64,000 bases of DNA, taken from contig JAEWBB010000024.1 of NCBI GenBank assembly GCA_023391375.1, forward strand, positions 186,001-250,000, in the 5' to 3' direction. The notes below the pieces were generated by a model. The model saw only the letters and a program-made list of their open reading frames with translations. It was not told the DNA's origin and ran no database searches. Of this stretch, positions 35,301 to 42,170 are shown piece after piece (within the stretch, counting starts at the first letter, position 1; each line of letters opens with the position of its first letter). The translations under genes were made by a program, and so were the position numbers. The stretch comes from Pseudomonadota bacterium (GTDB lineage: Bacteria > Pseudomonadota > Alphaproteobacteria > Sphingomonadales > Sphingomonadaceae).

Positions 35301-36362
35301 ATGCGGACGCTCCTTCGCCCCACGGGCTTCGTCGATTCCCCTTTTGGCCAGGATGGCAAGGTCGCGCGCCTCGCGGGCGGCCTCAACTGGTTTGCGTCGG
35401 TCGAACTGATCCGTGCCGACGGCACGCGCGAGCTGGTGCCCGTGCAGGGCATCGAGGCGCGGTTCGACGAAGCGATGGCTGCCGACTGGCAGCGTATCAC
35501 CAGCGCGCGATCGCCGTTGCAACTGGGACAGCGCACCATCCGCCTCGACCAGCCGCAGGTGATGGGCATCGTCAATGCCACCCCGGACAGCTTCTCCGAT
35601 GGAGGAAGCTACGGCGATGCACAGGCCGCGGCCGATGCGGGCTTCGCGATGGGCGAGGCGGGCGCCGCGCTGGTCGACGTCGGCGGCGAGAGCACCCGGC
35701 CCGGCGCCAAGGAAGTGTGGGAGCAGGACGAGATCGAGCGAGTCCTGCCGATTGTCCAGCGGCTCGCCAATGGCGGCGTCGCCGTGTCGATCGATACCCG
35801 CAAGTCGGGAGTGATGACCGCCGCGCTCGGCGCTGGCGCGCGGCTCGTCAACGATGTGTCGGCGCTCCAGTGGGATAGCCAAGCGGCGGGCGTCGTGGCG
35901 GCCGCCGGCGCGCCGGTCGTACTGATGCACCACCAGGGTGAGCCTGGCTCGATGCAGGACAACCCGCGCTACGGCGACGTGCTGGTCGAGGTGTTCAATT
36001 GGCTGGAAGAGCGGGTGGCGGCCGCTGAAGCCGCAGGCATCGCCCGCGAGAACATCCTGGTCGATCCCGGCATCGGATTCGGCAAGTCGGTCGGCCACAA
36101 CCTCGAATTGCTCAACGGCCTCGCGCTGTTCCATGGCCTCGGGTGCCCGATCGCCCTCGGCGCCAGCCGCAAGCGCTTCATCGGCGCGCTGTCGAACGAG
36201 GCACCGGCCGACCAGCGCTTGCCCGGCAGCCTCGCGCTGGCGTTGAAGGCGGTCGAACAGGGCGTGCAGGTCGTTCGCGTCCACGACGTGCCGGAAACCG
36301 TCCAGGCGCTGAAGGTCTGGCGCGGCCTCAAGGACCAGGCGCTGACCCCGCGTTCTGTTTGA
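35301..36362 (+). CDS. folP: Dihydropteroate synthase with N-terminal extension
   Basis: The 353-residue enzyme joins p-aminobenzoate to hydroxymethyl-dihydropterin diphosphate in folate synthesis. The TIM-barrel starts at about residue 85 with MGIVNATPDSFSDGG, followed by DVGGESTRPGA and the C-terminal LGASRKRFIGAL. The 70 or so extra N-terminal residues (compared with E. coli FolP) are not recognisable. It follows ccrM closely. Its 3' end overlaps the convergent glycosidase gene by 35 bases. Confidence 0.95.
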   Translation: MRTLLRPTGFVDSPFGQDGKVARLAGGLNWFASVELIRADGTRELVPVQGIEARFDEAMAADWQRITSARSPLQLGQRTIRLDQPQVMGIVNATPDSFSDGGSYGDAQAAADAGFAMGEAGAALVDVGGESTRPGAKEVWEQDEIERVLPIVQRLANGGVAVSIDTRKSGVMTAALGAGARLVNDVSALQWDSQAAGVVAAAGAPVVLMHHQGEPGSMQDNPRYGDVLVEVFNWLEERVAAAEAAGIARENILVDPGIGFGKSVGHNLELLNGLALFHGLGCPIALGASRKRFIGALSNEAPADQRLPGSLALALKAVEQGVQVVRVHDVPETVQALKVWRGLKDQALTPRSV

Positions 36363-37083
36363 AGACCACGACCAGTGGACCGAGGTCGGTGACATTGTCC
36401 TGCCGCATGTCGGCGGGCGACCACAGCGAGCTGACCGAACCGTCAAAGTAGAGTGCGTTCTTCGCGTGCAATTGGTCGCGGGCAAACCTTGCCATCTTGC
36501 CGAAACTGACGGCGTCGAGGCTGATGATGAAACGGGGTTTCCCGTCGGGCGCAATGGCCACACCGTTGCGCACGTAGCGGCTTTCCCCGTCGGCATCGAA
36601 GGCGGGATGAAGCTGGCCATCGATTACCAGCATCGGGCCCGACTGGGTGGCAAATTCGATGTCGCCGGACGGCTTGAAGGCGTCGCTTTTCACGACCTCG
36701 GCCCGCCCATCCTTGCGCACGGCGAACACGCCATTCGGCAGCAGGTGGAAATTGCCGCCGCCCTTGTTGAGGTTGATCGCGTGGACCTGCTTTCCGCCCA
36801 TGACCAGCAGGCCGATCGGCTGTCCCTTTTCGTCGAACATGCCGGCATTCATCGCGAAGGCGACCTCTTTTGCACGCGCGCCCAGGGCCTGCTGCAAGGC
36901 GGGCATCCGCCGCGGCCCCAGAAGCAGCTCGATCCTGCCCTTGCCAGGGTCGCAGACGGTGAATTCGCTGCCTTCGAACATGGTATTGTTGCACGGCGAA
37001 GGCGGGGTTGGCCCAAGCGCCTCGTCCCGCCCGCAGGCCGCCAGCAACAGGAGCGCGATGAGGCTAGAGCGAATAGCCGCCAT
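36328..37083 (-). CDS. Phosphodiester glycosidase-family lipoprotein
   Basis: This 251-residue protein has a lipoprotein signal ending LLLLAAC (Cys17). The body matches the NAGPA/DUF2233 family: FAMNAGMFDEKGQPIGLLV, NGVFAV, SGPMLVIDG and FDGSVSSLW. Family members cleave sugar-phosphodiester linkages, but the bacterial envelope substrate is unknown. It overlaps the upstream SDR gene by 20 bases and the convergent folP gene by 35. Confidence 0.87.
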   Translation of the reverse strand: MAAIRSSLIALLLLAACGRDEALGPTPPSPCNNTMFEGSEFTVCDPGKGRIELLLGPRRMPALQQALGARAKEVAFAMNAGMFDEKGQPIGLLVMGGKQVHAINLNKGGGNFHLLPNGVFAVRKDGRAEVVKSDAFKPSGDIEFATQSGPMLVIDGQLHPAFDADGESRYVRNGVAIAPDGKPRFIISLDAVSFGKMARFARDQLHAKNALYFDGSVSSLWSPADMRQDNVTDLGPLVVVFKQNAGSAPGP

Positions 37084-37780
37084 CCACGCCCAACACCGCG
37101 CCGGTGACGCTGGCCGCCGCGTCCGACAGCAGGAAGGCGATCTGGCCGGCGATTTCGTCGGCGCTGGCGTAGCGGCCGAGCGGCGTGGCCATCCTGGCCA
37201 TCGCCGTCATCGCGGCTTCCCGGCTGCCCTCGCTGCCGACCATTTCCTTGAAGAAGGGCATTTCGTCCCAGATCGGCGTGTCGACGCCCCCCGGCGCGAT
37301 GGCGTTGACCCGCAGGCCGCGCGGTGCGCCTTCCTTGGCCGCCACCCGCATCAGCTGGATCACGCCGGCCTTCGACGCGCCGTACGCCGCGACTCCCGGC
37401 TCGGCCTTCATCCCCGCCATCGACGCGGTCAGGACGATCGCTCCTTCGCCCCCGATCGCGCGCATCGCCGCGCGCAGCGTCAGGAAGGCACCGTCGAGGT
37501 TGATCCCCACCACCCGCCGCCATTCGGCCAGGTCGAGCTCGGGAATTGCGCCTGCACCCGCGACGCCGGCGTTCACGGCGGCATGCGTCAGGCCGGCAAG
37601 GGCCGGGGCGACACCGTCCCAGAAGGCTTCATCGGTAACGTCACTGAGATGCCACCCGCCGAGCGCCGGATCGCCGGCACGCAGGTCGACCAGCACCAGC
37701 TCGTGCCCGTCGCGCTTCAGTCGCTCCGCCAGCGCCAGCCCGATGCCGGAAGCGGCGCCGGTAATGAGGGTTTTCGCCAT
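37064..37780 (-). CDS. Short-chain dehydrogenase/reductase
   Basis: This 238-residue classical SDR has the cofactor motif TGAASGIG near residue 7, a dinucleotide-specifying VLVDLR (Asp suggests NAD), the NAGVAGAG segment and the catalytic Tyr-Lys in YGASKAG. Substrate is unknown. It overlaps the glycosidase gene, implying a common transcript with the DUF4274 gene upstream possible but separated by 38 bases. Confidence 0.88.
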   Translation of the reverse strand: MAKTLITGAASGIGLALAERLKRDGHELVLVDLRAGDPALGGWHLSDVTDEAFWDGVAPALAGLTHAAVNAGVAGAGAIPELDLAEWRRVVGINLDGAFLTLRAAMRAIGGEGAIVLTASMAGMKAEPGVAAYGASKAGVIQLMRVAAKEGAPRGLRVNAIAPGGVDTPIWDEMPFFKEMVGSEGSREAAMTAMARMATPLGRYASADEIAGQIAFLLSDAAASVTGAVLGVDGGYSL

Positions 37781-37818
37781 GCCCCGACCCTAACGGGGGG
37801 CAAGCCGGCCTGTCGAGC

Positions 37819-38580
37819 CTAGTAGGCGCCGTGGCGGGCGAGGAAGTCGACGATCGCCTGGCGCTCGTCTTCCGGCACGTCATTGATCGTCGGCTGCGGG
37901 CCGGGCGACACGGTCGGCAGGTTGGCCGGCGACCATTCGATCCGCCCTTCGAGGTAGACCGCCTCGAGCCGTTCCTTCAGCGTGCCAAGGTCCCAGCTGT
38001 CATCGAAGCCGAACTTGGGCGCTCCGAACTCTTCGTTGGCGAAGCGACGGCCGAGCATTTCGACCATGTCCTGCGCCCGCTTGAACTGCGGATCATCGGG
38101 ACAGTCGTCGTCACCCCACGGGAAGAAGTCGTCGGTCGCGCCGGTCAGCCAGAAGATCCCAGCCGCGACGCCCATGTCCATGTCCGGCTGGGCGACCAAG
38201 AACTGGAGCACGCGCAGGTCGTGCTCCCAATTCCAGTGCTGGGCGACGAAGGTGCGGGCGTCGGCCGAATGGCCCGACAGCAGGCCGCACGCCTCTTCCC
38301 AGTCGAGCGGATCGACCACCGCGCCCGGTGCATAACCGGCGTCGGCCATCTCGGCGGCGCGCTCGTCCTCGAGGTCGGCGATGCGGGCGGCGCGGGCGGC
38401 TTCCGACGCCGCTATCGCCTCGGCTTCCGCGGCTTCGCGCTGCGCGCGGATTTCCGCCGCGCGGGACAGTTCGTCCTCGCGGTACTGCGCCGCTGAAAAG
38501 GTCCGGCGACGCACGGGCTCCTCGGGCGCATCCGCGGATGCCCCGGCGGGGTTCTGCTTGAAGCGGGCAAGGAAGTTCAT
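37819..38580 (-). CDS. DUF4274 domain-containing protein
   Basis: This 253-residue cytosolic protein has a charged, Ala/Glu-rich coiled-coil-like segment (about 35-85) and then a DUF4274 domain centred on AQHWNWEHDLRVLQFLVAQP. The pattern of an NW pair followed by repeat-like helices and IFWLTGATDDFFPW is typical. No catalytic residues are evident. The function is not known. It lies 22 bases downstream of the NtrC-family regulator gene on the same strand. Confidence 0.72.
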   Translation of the reverse strand: MNFLARFKQNPAGASADAPEEPVRRRTFSAAQYREDELSRAAEIRAQREAAEAEAIAASEAARAARIADLEDERAAEMADAGYAPGAVVDPLDWEEACGLLSGHSADARTFVAQHWNWEHDLRVLQFLVAQPDMDMGVAAGIFWLTGATDDFFPWGDDDCPDDPQFKRAQDMVEMLGRRFANEEFGAPKFGFDDSWDLGTLKERLEAVYLEGRIEWSPANLPTVSPGPQPTINDVPEDERQAIVDFLARHGAY

Positions 38581-38602
38581 GATGACTCTCCGAACAATCG
38601 TC

Positions 38603-40039
38603 TTAGGCGGCGGTGTCGATGCCGAGCTCGCCGAGCTTGCGGTACAGGGTGGATCGGCCGATCCCGAGGCGGCGAGCGACCTCGGTCATGCGGCCGCGGT
38701 AATGGCCGATGGCCAGGCGGATGATGTCGGCCTCGATTTCCTCGAGGCTGCGCAGGTGCCCGTCCTGGCGGTAGAGGGTGACGCCTGCTGCGCCCGACAG
38801 GGCGGCATTCTCGCTCGCCGCGCCGATCTCCGGCGCCACATCCGAGCGGCGGCCGCGAAAGCGCGACTGGATGGCGATGTGCGGGAAATCGTCGGCGGTC
38901 AGCGCGCCGTCTTCGGCCTGCAGCGCGGCGCGGAACAGCACGCCGGCCAGCTGGCGGACATTGCCCGGCCAGCCGTAACGCATCAGCACCGCCAGCGCGT
39001 CATTGCCGATCGACAGCGACCGCATCCCGGGCTCGAGCGCGAAGCGGGCCAGCAGGTGGCGCGCCAGCGCGGGAATGTCGCCGCTGCGGTCGCGCAGCGC
39101 GGGCAGGTTGACGACCGTGCCGCCGATCCGCTCGGCCAGCGCTTCGTCGAGCCCTTCGCCCAGCGGGCGGCTGGAGGTGACGATGATCCGGACGTCGACC
39201 GAATTGGACCCGTTGCAGCCGACCGGGCGCACTTCGCCGGTCGCCAGCACGCGGTCGAGCCGGGCCTGGGTGTCGGCGCTCAGCGCCCCGATTTCGTCGA
39301 GCAGCAGCGTGCCGCCGTCGGCCTGCACCAGCGCGCCGACCTTTTCGCCGAACGCCCCCGGGAATGCGCCGGCGACATGACCGAACAGCGCACTGTCGAT
39401 GATATTGGGCGCCACCGCCTTGCAATCGATCTCGATCAGCGGGCCCTTGGCGCGCAGTGATGCGGCGTGGATGGCGCGGGCGAAACTTTCCTTGCCGGTG
39501 CCTGGCTCACCCAGGATGGTGATCGGCAGGCGGTTGCGCGCGGCCTTGGCGGCGACGGCCAGCGCGGCGCGGAATTCGGGCGCCGACCCGACCAGTTCCT
39601 CGAGCGGCAGCGAAGGCGCGATCTTCTCGGACAGGGGCGCCAGCTCGCCGCCCGCGCGGCGACGGTCGCCTTGCGCGTTCAAGGCTTCGAGCAGGCGTTC
39701 CGGCGCCACCGGCTTGGCAAGATAGTCGCTCGCCCCGGCGCGCATCGCGCCCACCGCCAGCGCGACAGAACCGCCGTCGGCCAGCACGATGATCGGCAGG
39801 TCGGCGCTCGACTGGCGCAGCGCGGCGACGATGGTCGGACCATCGCTGTCGGTCCAGCTCGACAAGATCGCGGCGCGCACTTCGCGTCCGTGCGGTCCCT
39901 GCATCAGGCCGGCCGCGCTTTCCGCGCAGGCGGCGCCAATCACGCTCCAGCCGGCGCGCGAGGCGATCGCCGACACCAGCCGCCGCTCGTTGGCGTCGGC
40001 ATCGACCAGCAACAGGGAACGCACCGAATCTTCGCGCAC
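38603..40039 (-). CDS. NtrC-family AAA+ regulator with altered receiver and GAFTGA loop
   Basis: The 478-residue protein has a receiver-like domain (1-120), an AAA+ domain (about 145-375; Walker A GEPGTGKE, Walker B GGTLLLDEIG) and a Fis-type helix-turn-helix (TEVARRLGIGRSTLYRKL). Two key features deviate. The phospho-acceptor Asp position reads Ser60/Ser61 (AILSSWTDSDG). The sigma-54-contacting GAFTGA loop reads GAFPGA at residues 224-229. It may act without phosphorylation and possibly without sigma-54. GTG 40039 follows AGGA. Confidence 0.9.
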   Translation of the reverse strand: MREDSVRSLLLVDADANERRLVSAIASRAGWSVIGAACAESAAGLMQGPHGREVRAAILSSWTDSDGPTIVAALRQSSADLPIIVLADGGSVALAVGAMRAGASDYLAKPVAPERLLEALNAQGDRRRAGGELAPLSEKIAPSLPLEELVGSAPEFRAALAVAAKAARNRLPITILGEPGTGKESFARAIHAASLRAKGPLIEIDCKAVAPNIIDSALFGHVAGAFPGAFGEKVGALVQADGGTLLLDEIGALSADTQARLDRVLATGEVRPVGCNGSNSVDVRIIVTSSRPLGEGLDEALAERIGGTVVNLPALRDRSGDIPALARHLLARFALEPGMRSLSIGNDALAVLMRYGWPGNVRQLAGVLFRAALQAEDGALTADDFPHIAIQSRFRGRRSDVAPEIGAASENAALSGAAGVTLYRQDGHLRSLEEIEADIIRLAIGHYRGRMTEVARRLGIGRSTLYRKLGELGIDTAA

Positions 40040-40180
40040 GCATTTGTCCTTTCACGGGACAGGCTAGCGGCAAGGTCTGAAACTTGGGTTAAGCCCGCAT
40101 CAGCCTTTGAGAAAAGCGCTTGGGAGGAGCGGGAACGGTTGGTAAGGACGTCGCCGAACCGCATTTTCAAGGGGAATAAT

Positions 40181-40324
40181 ATGGCCGCCGACAAGGCTCC
40201 CGCCAATGCCATGGACTATCCGGCCCACGAGCGCAGCTACGACCGCTTCCTGGGCATGTTCAAATACGGCACCATCGCCGCGGCGATCGCCGGCGCGTTC
40301 GTGGTCTACGTCATCGCCAACTAA
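40181..40324 (+). CDS. aa3-type cytochrome c oxidase subunit IV
   Basis: A 47-residue peptide contains the pattern YPAHERSYDRFLGMFKYGTI and a single C-terminal membrane helix, matching bacterial aa3 oxidase subunit IV (Pfam COX_aa3_subIV). It is a structural, non-catalytic subunit. AAGGGGAA lies seven bases before ATG 40181. It is directly followed, 25 bases on, by pntAA, an arrangement that I recall as common in alphaproteobacteria. Confidence 0.9.
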   Translation: MAADKAPANAMDYPAHERSYDRFLGMFKYGTIAAAIAGAFVVYVIAN

Positions 40325-40349
40325 GCCGGGCGTAAGGGGAGGGCGGACC

Positions 40350-41471
40350 ATGAAGATTGCGATCCTCAAGGAAGACGCCTCCGAGCCGCGGGTCGCGGCG
40401 ATCCCCGAAACGATCAAGAAATACGCCGCGTTTGGCGCAACTGTCGCGGTCGAAGCCGGCGCGGGCCTCGCCGCGTCGATCGCCGATGCCGACTTCGAGG
40501 CGGCAGGCGCGACGATCGGCGACCGCGCGGCGACGCTCAAGGACGCCGACATCGTGCTGGTCGTGCAAGGACCGGACGCGGACGCGCTGACGGGCGCGAA
40601 GCCGGGCGCGATGCTGGTCGGTGCGCTCGATCCCGTGCGGCGCAAGGACGGCATGGCGGCCTACGCCTCGGCTGGAATCCAGGCGCTGGCGATGGAGTGG
40701 ATGCCGCGCATCACCCGCGCCCAGTCGATGGACATCCTGTCCTCGCAGTCGAACCTTGCCGGCTACAAGGCGGTGGTCGACGCGGCTTCCACCTACGGTC
40801 GCGCCTTCCCGATGATGATGACCGCGGCGGGCACCGTCAGCCCGGCCAAGTGCTTCGTCATGGGTGTCGGCGTCGCCGGCCTGCAGGCGATCGCCACCGC
40901 CCGCCGCCTCGGCGCGCAGGTCAGTGCGACCGACGTGCGCTCGGCGACCAGGGAACAGATCCTCTCGCTCGGCGCGAAGCCGATCTTCGTCGAGGGCGTG
41001 AAGGGCATCGAGGGCGAGGGAGCGGGCGGCTACGCCAGCGAAACCAGCGCCGAATACCAGGCGGCGCAGGCCAAACTGGTCTCGGGCCACATCGCCAAGC
41101 AGGACATCGTCATCACCACCGCCCTGATCCCGGGGCGCCCGGCGCCGCGGCTGATCAGCGATGCCCAGCTGGCGACGATGCGGGCCGGTAGCGTGGTTGT
41201 CGACCTCGCCGCCGAAGCGGGCGGTAATGTCGAGGGCTGCGTCGCGGGCCAGACGGTCGAAAGGCACGGGGTCAAGATTGTCGGCGCGGTCCAGTTGTCA
41301 CGGACCCTCGCCGCCGATGCGAGCGCGCTCTACGCCCGCAACCTCGCCAACTTCCTCACCGCCTTCTGGGACAAGGACAAGGGCGCGCCGGTGCTGCCCG
41401 AGGACGACGAGATCGTGACCGGCATCACCGTCACCCGCGGCGGCAAGGTCGTCACCGACCGCCTCGGCTGA
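40350..41471 (+). CDS. pntAA: NAD(P)+ transhydrogenase subunit alpha, part 1 (PntAA)
   Basis: This 373-residue soluble subunit binds NAD(H). The alanine dehydrogenase-like N-domain begins MKIAILKEDASEPRVAAIPE and contains MEWMPRITRAQSMDILSSQ. The Rossmann domain has GVGVAGLQAIATARRLGA. It delivers hydride to PntB to make NADPH at the expense of the proton gradient. GGGGAGGGCGGACC precedes the ATG. Unusually, its partners pntAB and pntB lie 3.1 kb downstream, beyond three minus-strand features. Confidence 0.95.
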   Translation: MKIAILKEDASEPRVAAIPETIKKYAAFGATVAVEAGAGLAASIADADFEAAGATIGDRAATLKDADIVLVVQGPDADALTGAKPGAMLVGALDPVRRKDGMAAYASAGIQALAMEWMPRITRAQSMDILSSQSNLAGYKAVVDAASTYGRAFPMMMTAAGTVSPAKCFVMGVGVAGLQAIATARRLGAQVSATDVRSATREQILSLGAKPIFVEGVKGIEGEGAGGYASETSAEYQAAQAKLVSGHIAKQDIVITTALIPGRPAPRLISDAQLATMRAGSVVVDLAAEAGGNVEGCVAGQTVERHGVKIVGAVQLSRTLAADASALYARNLANFLTAFWDKDKGAPVLPEDDEIVTGITVTRGGKVVTDRLG

Positions 41472-41891
41472 TCAATCGCCGATGTAATGCAGCGCGATCG
41501 TCCGGCGCGGCGGATCGCGGCGATGTTCGAAAAGGAAGATCCCCTGCCAGGTGCCGAGCACTGGCACACCGTCCGCCACGGGAATCGATAATTGCGTCGC
41601 GGTCACCGCCGCGCGGAGGTGCGAGGGCATGTCGTCCGGCCCCTCGAGCGCATGTTCGTAAGTGTCGCTTTCGGGGGCGATCCGCGCCAGCCAGTGTTCG
41701 AGATCGCGATGCGCATCGGGCGAGGCGTTCTCCTGGATCAGGAGCGACGCGGAGGTATGGCGGCAGAAGAGGGTTAACAGCCCCCTTGCCCCCGGGCCGA
41801 CCGTGTGGAGCCAGTCCAGGACGCCGGACGTAATGTCGAAGAGGCCCTGCCGCGGCGCGATCATGTTCAGCTGGCCGCCGGCCTGGCGCAT
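41472..41891 (-). CDS. YjbQ-family protein (UPF0047)
   Basis: This 139-residue protein is of the YjbQ fold. The conserved histidine cluster appears in LFCRHTSASLLIQENASPDA and the C-terminal GTWQGIFLFEHR is typical. Some homologues show weak thiamin phosphate synthase activity; the physiological role is unclear. It abuts pntAA tail to tail, with no bases between the two stops. A terminator separates it from the small gene upstream. Confidence 0.92.
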   Translation of the reverse strand: MRQAGGQLNMIAPRQGLFDITSGVLDWLHTVGPGARGLLTLFCRHTSASLLIQENASPDAHRDLEHWLARIAPESDTYEHALEGPDDMPSHLRAAVTATQLSIPVADGVPVLGTWQGIFLFEHRRDPPRRTIALHYIGD

Positions 41892-41918
41892 GAGAATCCA
41901 CGGACCCCAGAAACGAAA

Positions 41919-41950
41919 CTGGCGGTCGACGCGCCTCCGCCGACCGCCAG
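41919..41950 (-). terminator. Intrinsic terminator between the small peptide gene and yjbQ
   Basis: A perfect 10-base stem, CTGGCGGTCG (41919-41928) and CGACCGCCAG (41941-41950), encloses a 12-base loop. Reading the minus strand, it is followed by TTTCGTTTCT. It would end transcripts from the CHASE2-EAL and peptide genes. On the plus strand the following sequence is not T-rich until about 41961. Confidence 0.6.
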
Positions 41951-41993
41951 AATTGAACTCTTTTACCCGCCTTCCGAGTGACGGATCAGGGTT

Positions 41994-42080
41994 TTAGCCC
42001 TGGCCGCCGGGATTGGTGAGACCACCAAGACCGAAGAGCCAAGTCCAGAAACCCGTGCGAGTCTGCTTTTGATTCTTCAT
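41994..42080 (-). CDS. Putative 28-residue peptide gene
   Basis: The frame ATG 42080 to TAA 41994 encodes 28 residues with a basic N-terminus (KNQKQTR), an aromatic middle (GFWTWLFGLGG) and a Gly/Pro-rich end (LTNPGGQG). AGGGGA lies six bases before the ATG, one of the better ribosome-binding sites in the window. A 7-base hairpin precedes it and a strong terminator follows, so it is framed like a discrete gene. It may be a small membrane-associated or signalling peptide. Nothing in my knowledge identifies it, and it could be a non-coding leader instead. Confidence 0.45.
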   Translation of the reverse strand: MKNQKQTRTGFWTWLFGLGGLTNPGGQG

Positions 42081-42098
42081 CACACGTCCCCTGTCATT

Positions 42099-42117
42099 CG
42101 GGCGAGCGAATCGCCCG
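42099..42117 (-). promoter_or_regulatory. Hairpin just upstream of the small peptide gene
   Basis: CGGGCGA (42099-42105) and TCGCCCG (42111-42117) form a perfect 7-base stem with a 5-base loop. On the minus strand it ends seven bases before the AGGGGA ribosome-binding site. It lies 53 bases after the CHASE2-EAL stop, so it may be a processing or attenuation structure. No T tail follows. Confidence 0.45.
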
Positions 42118-42170
42118 TCCAGACGAGGACATTAACCCTAATCGATATGGTTTACAAACGATTCACCAAA

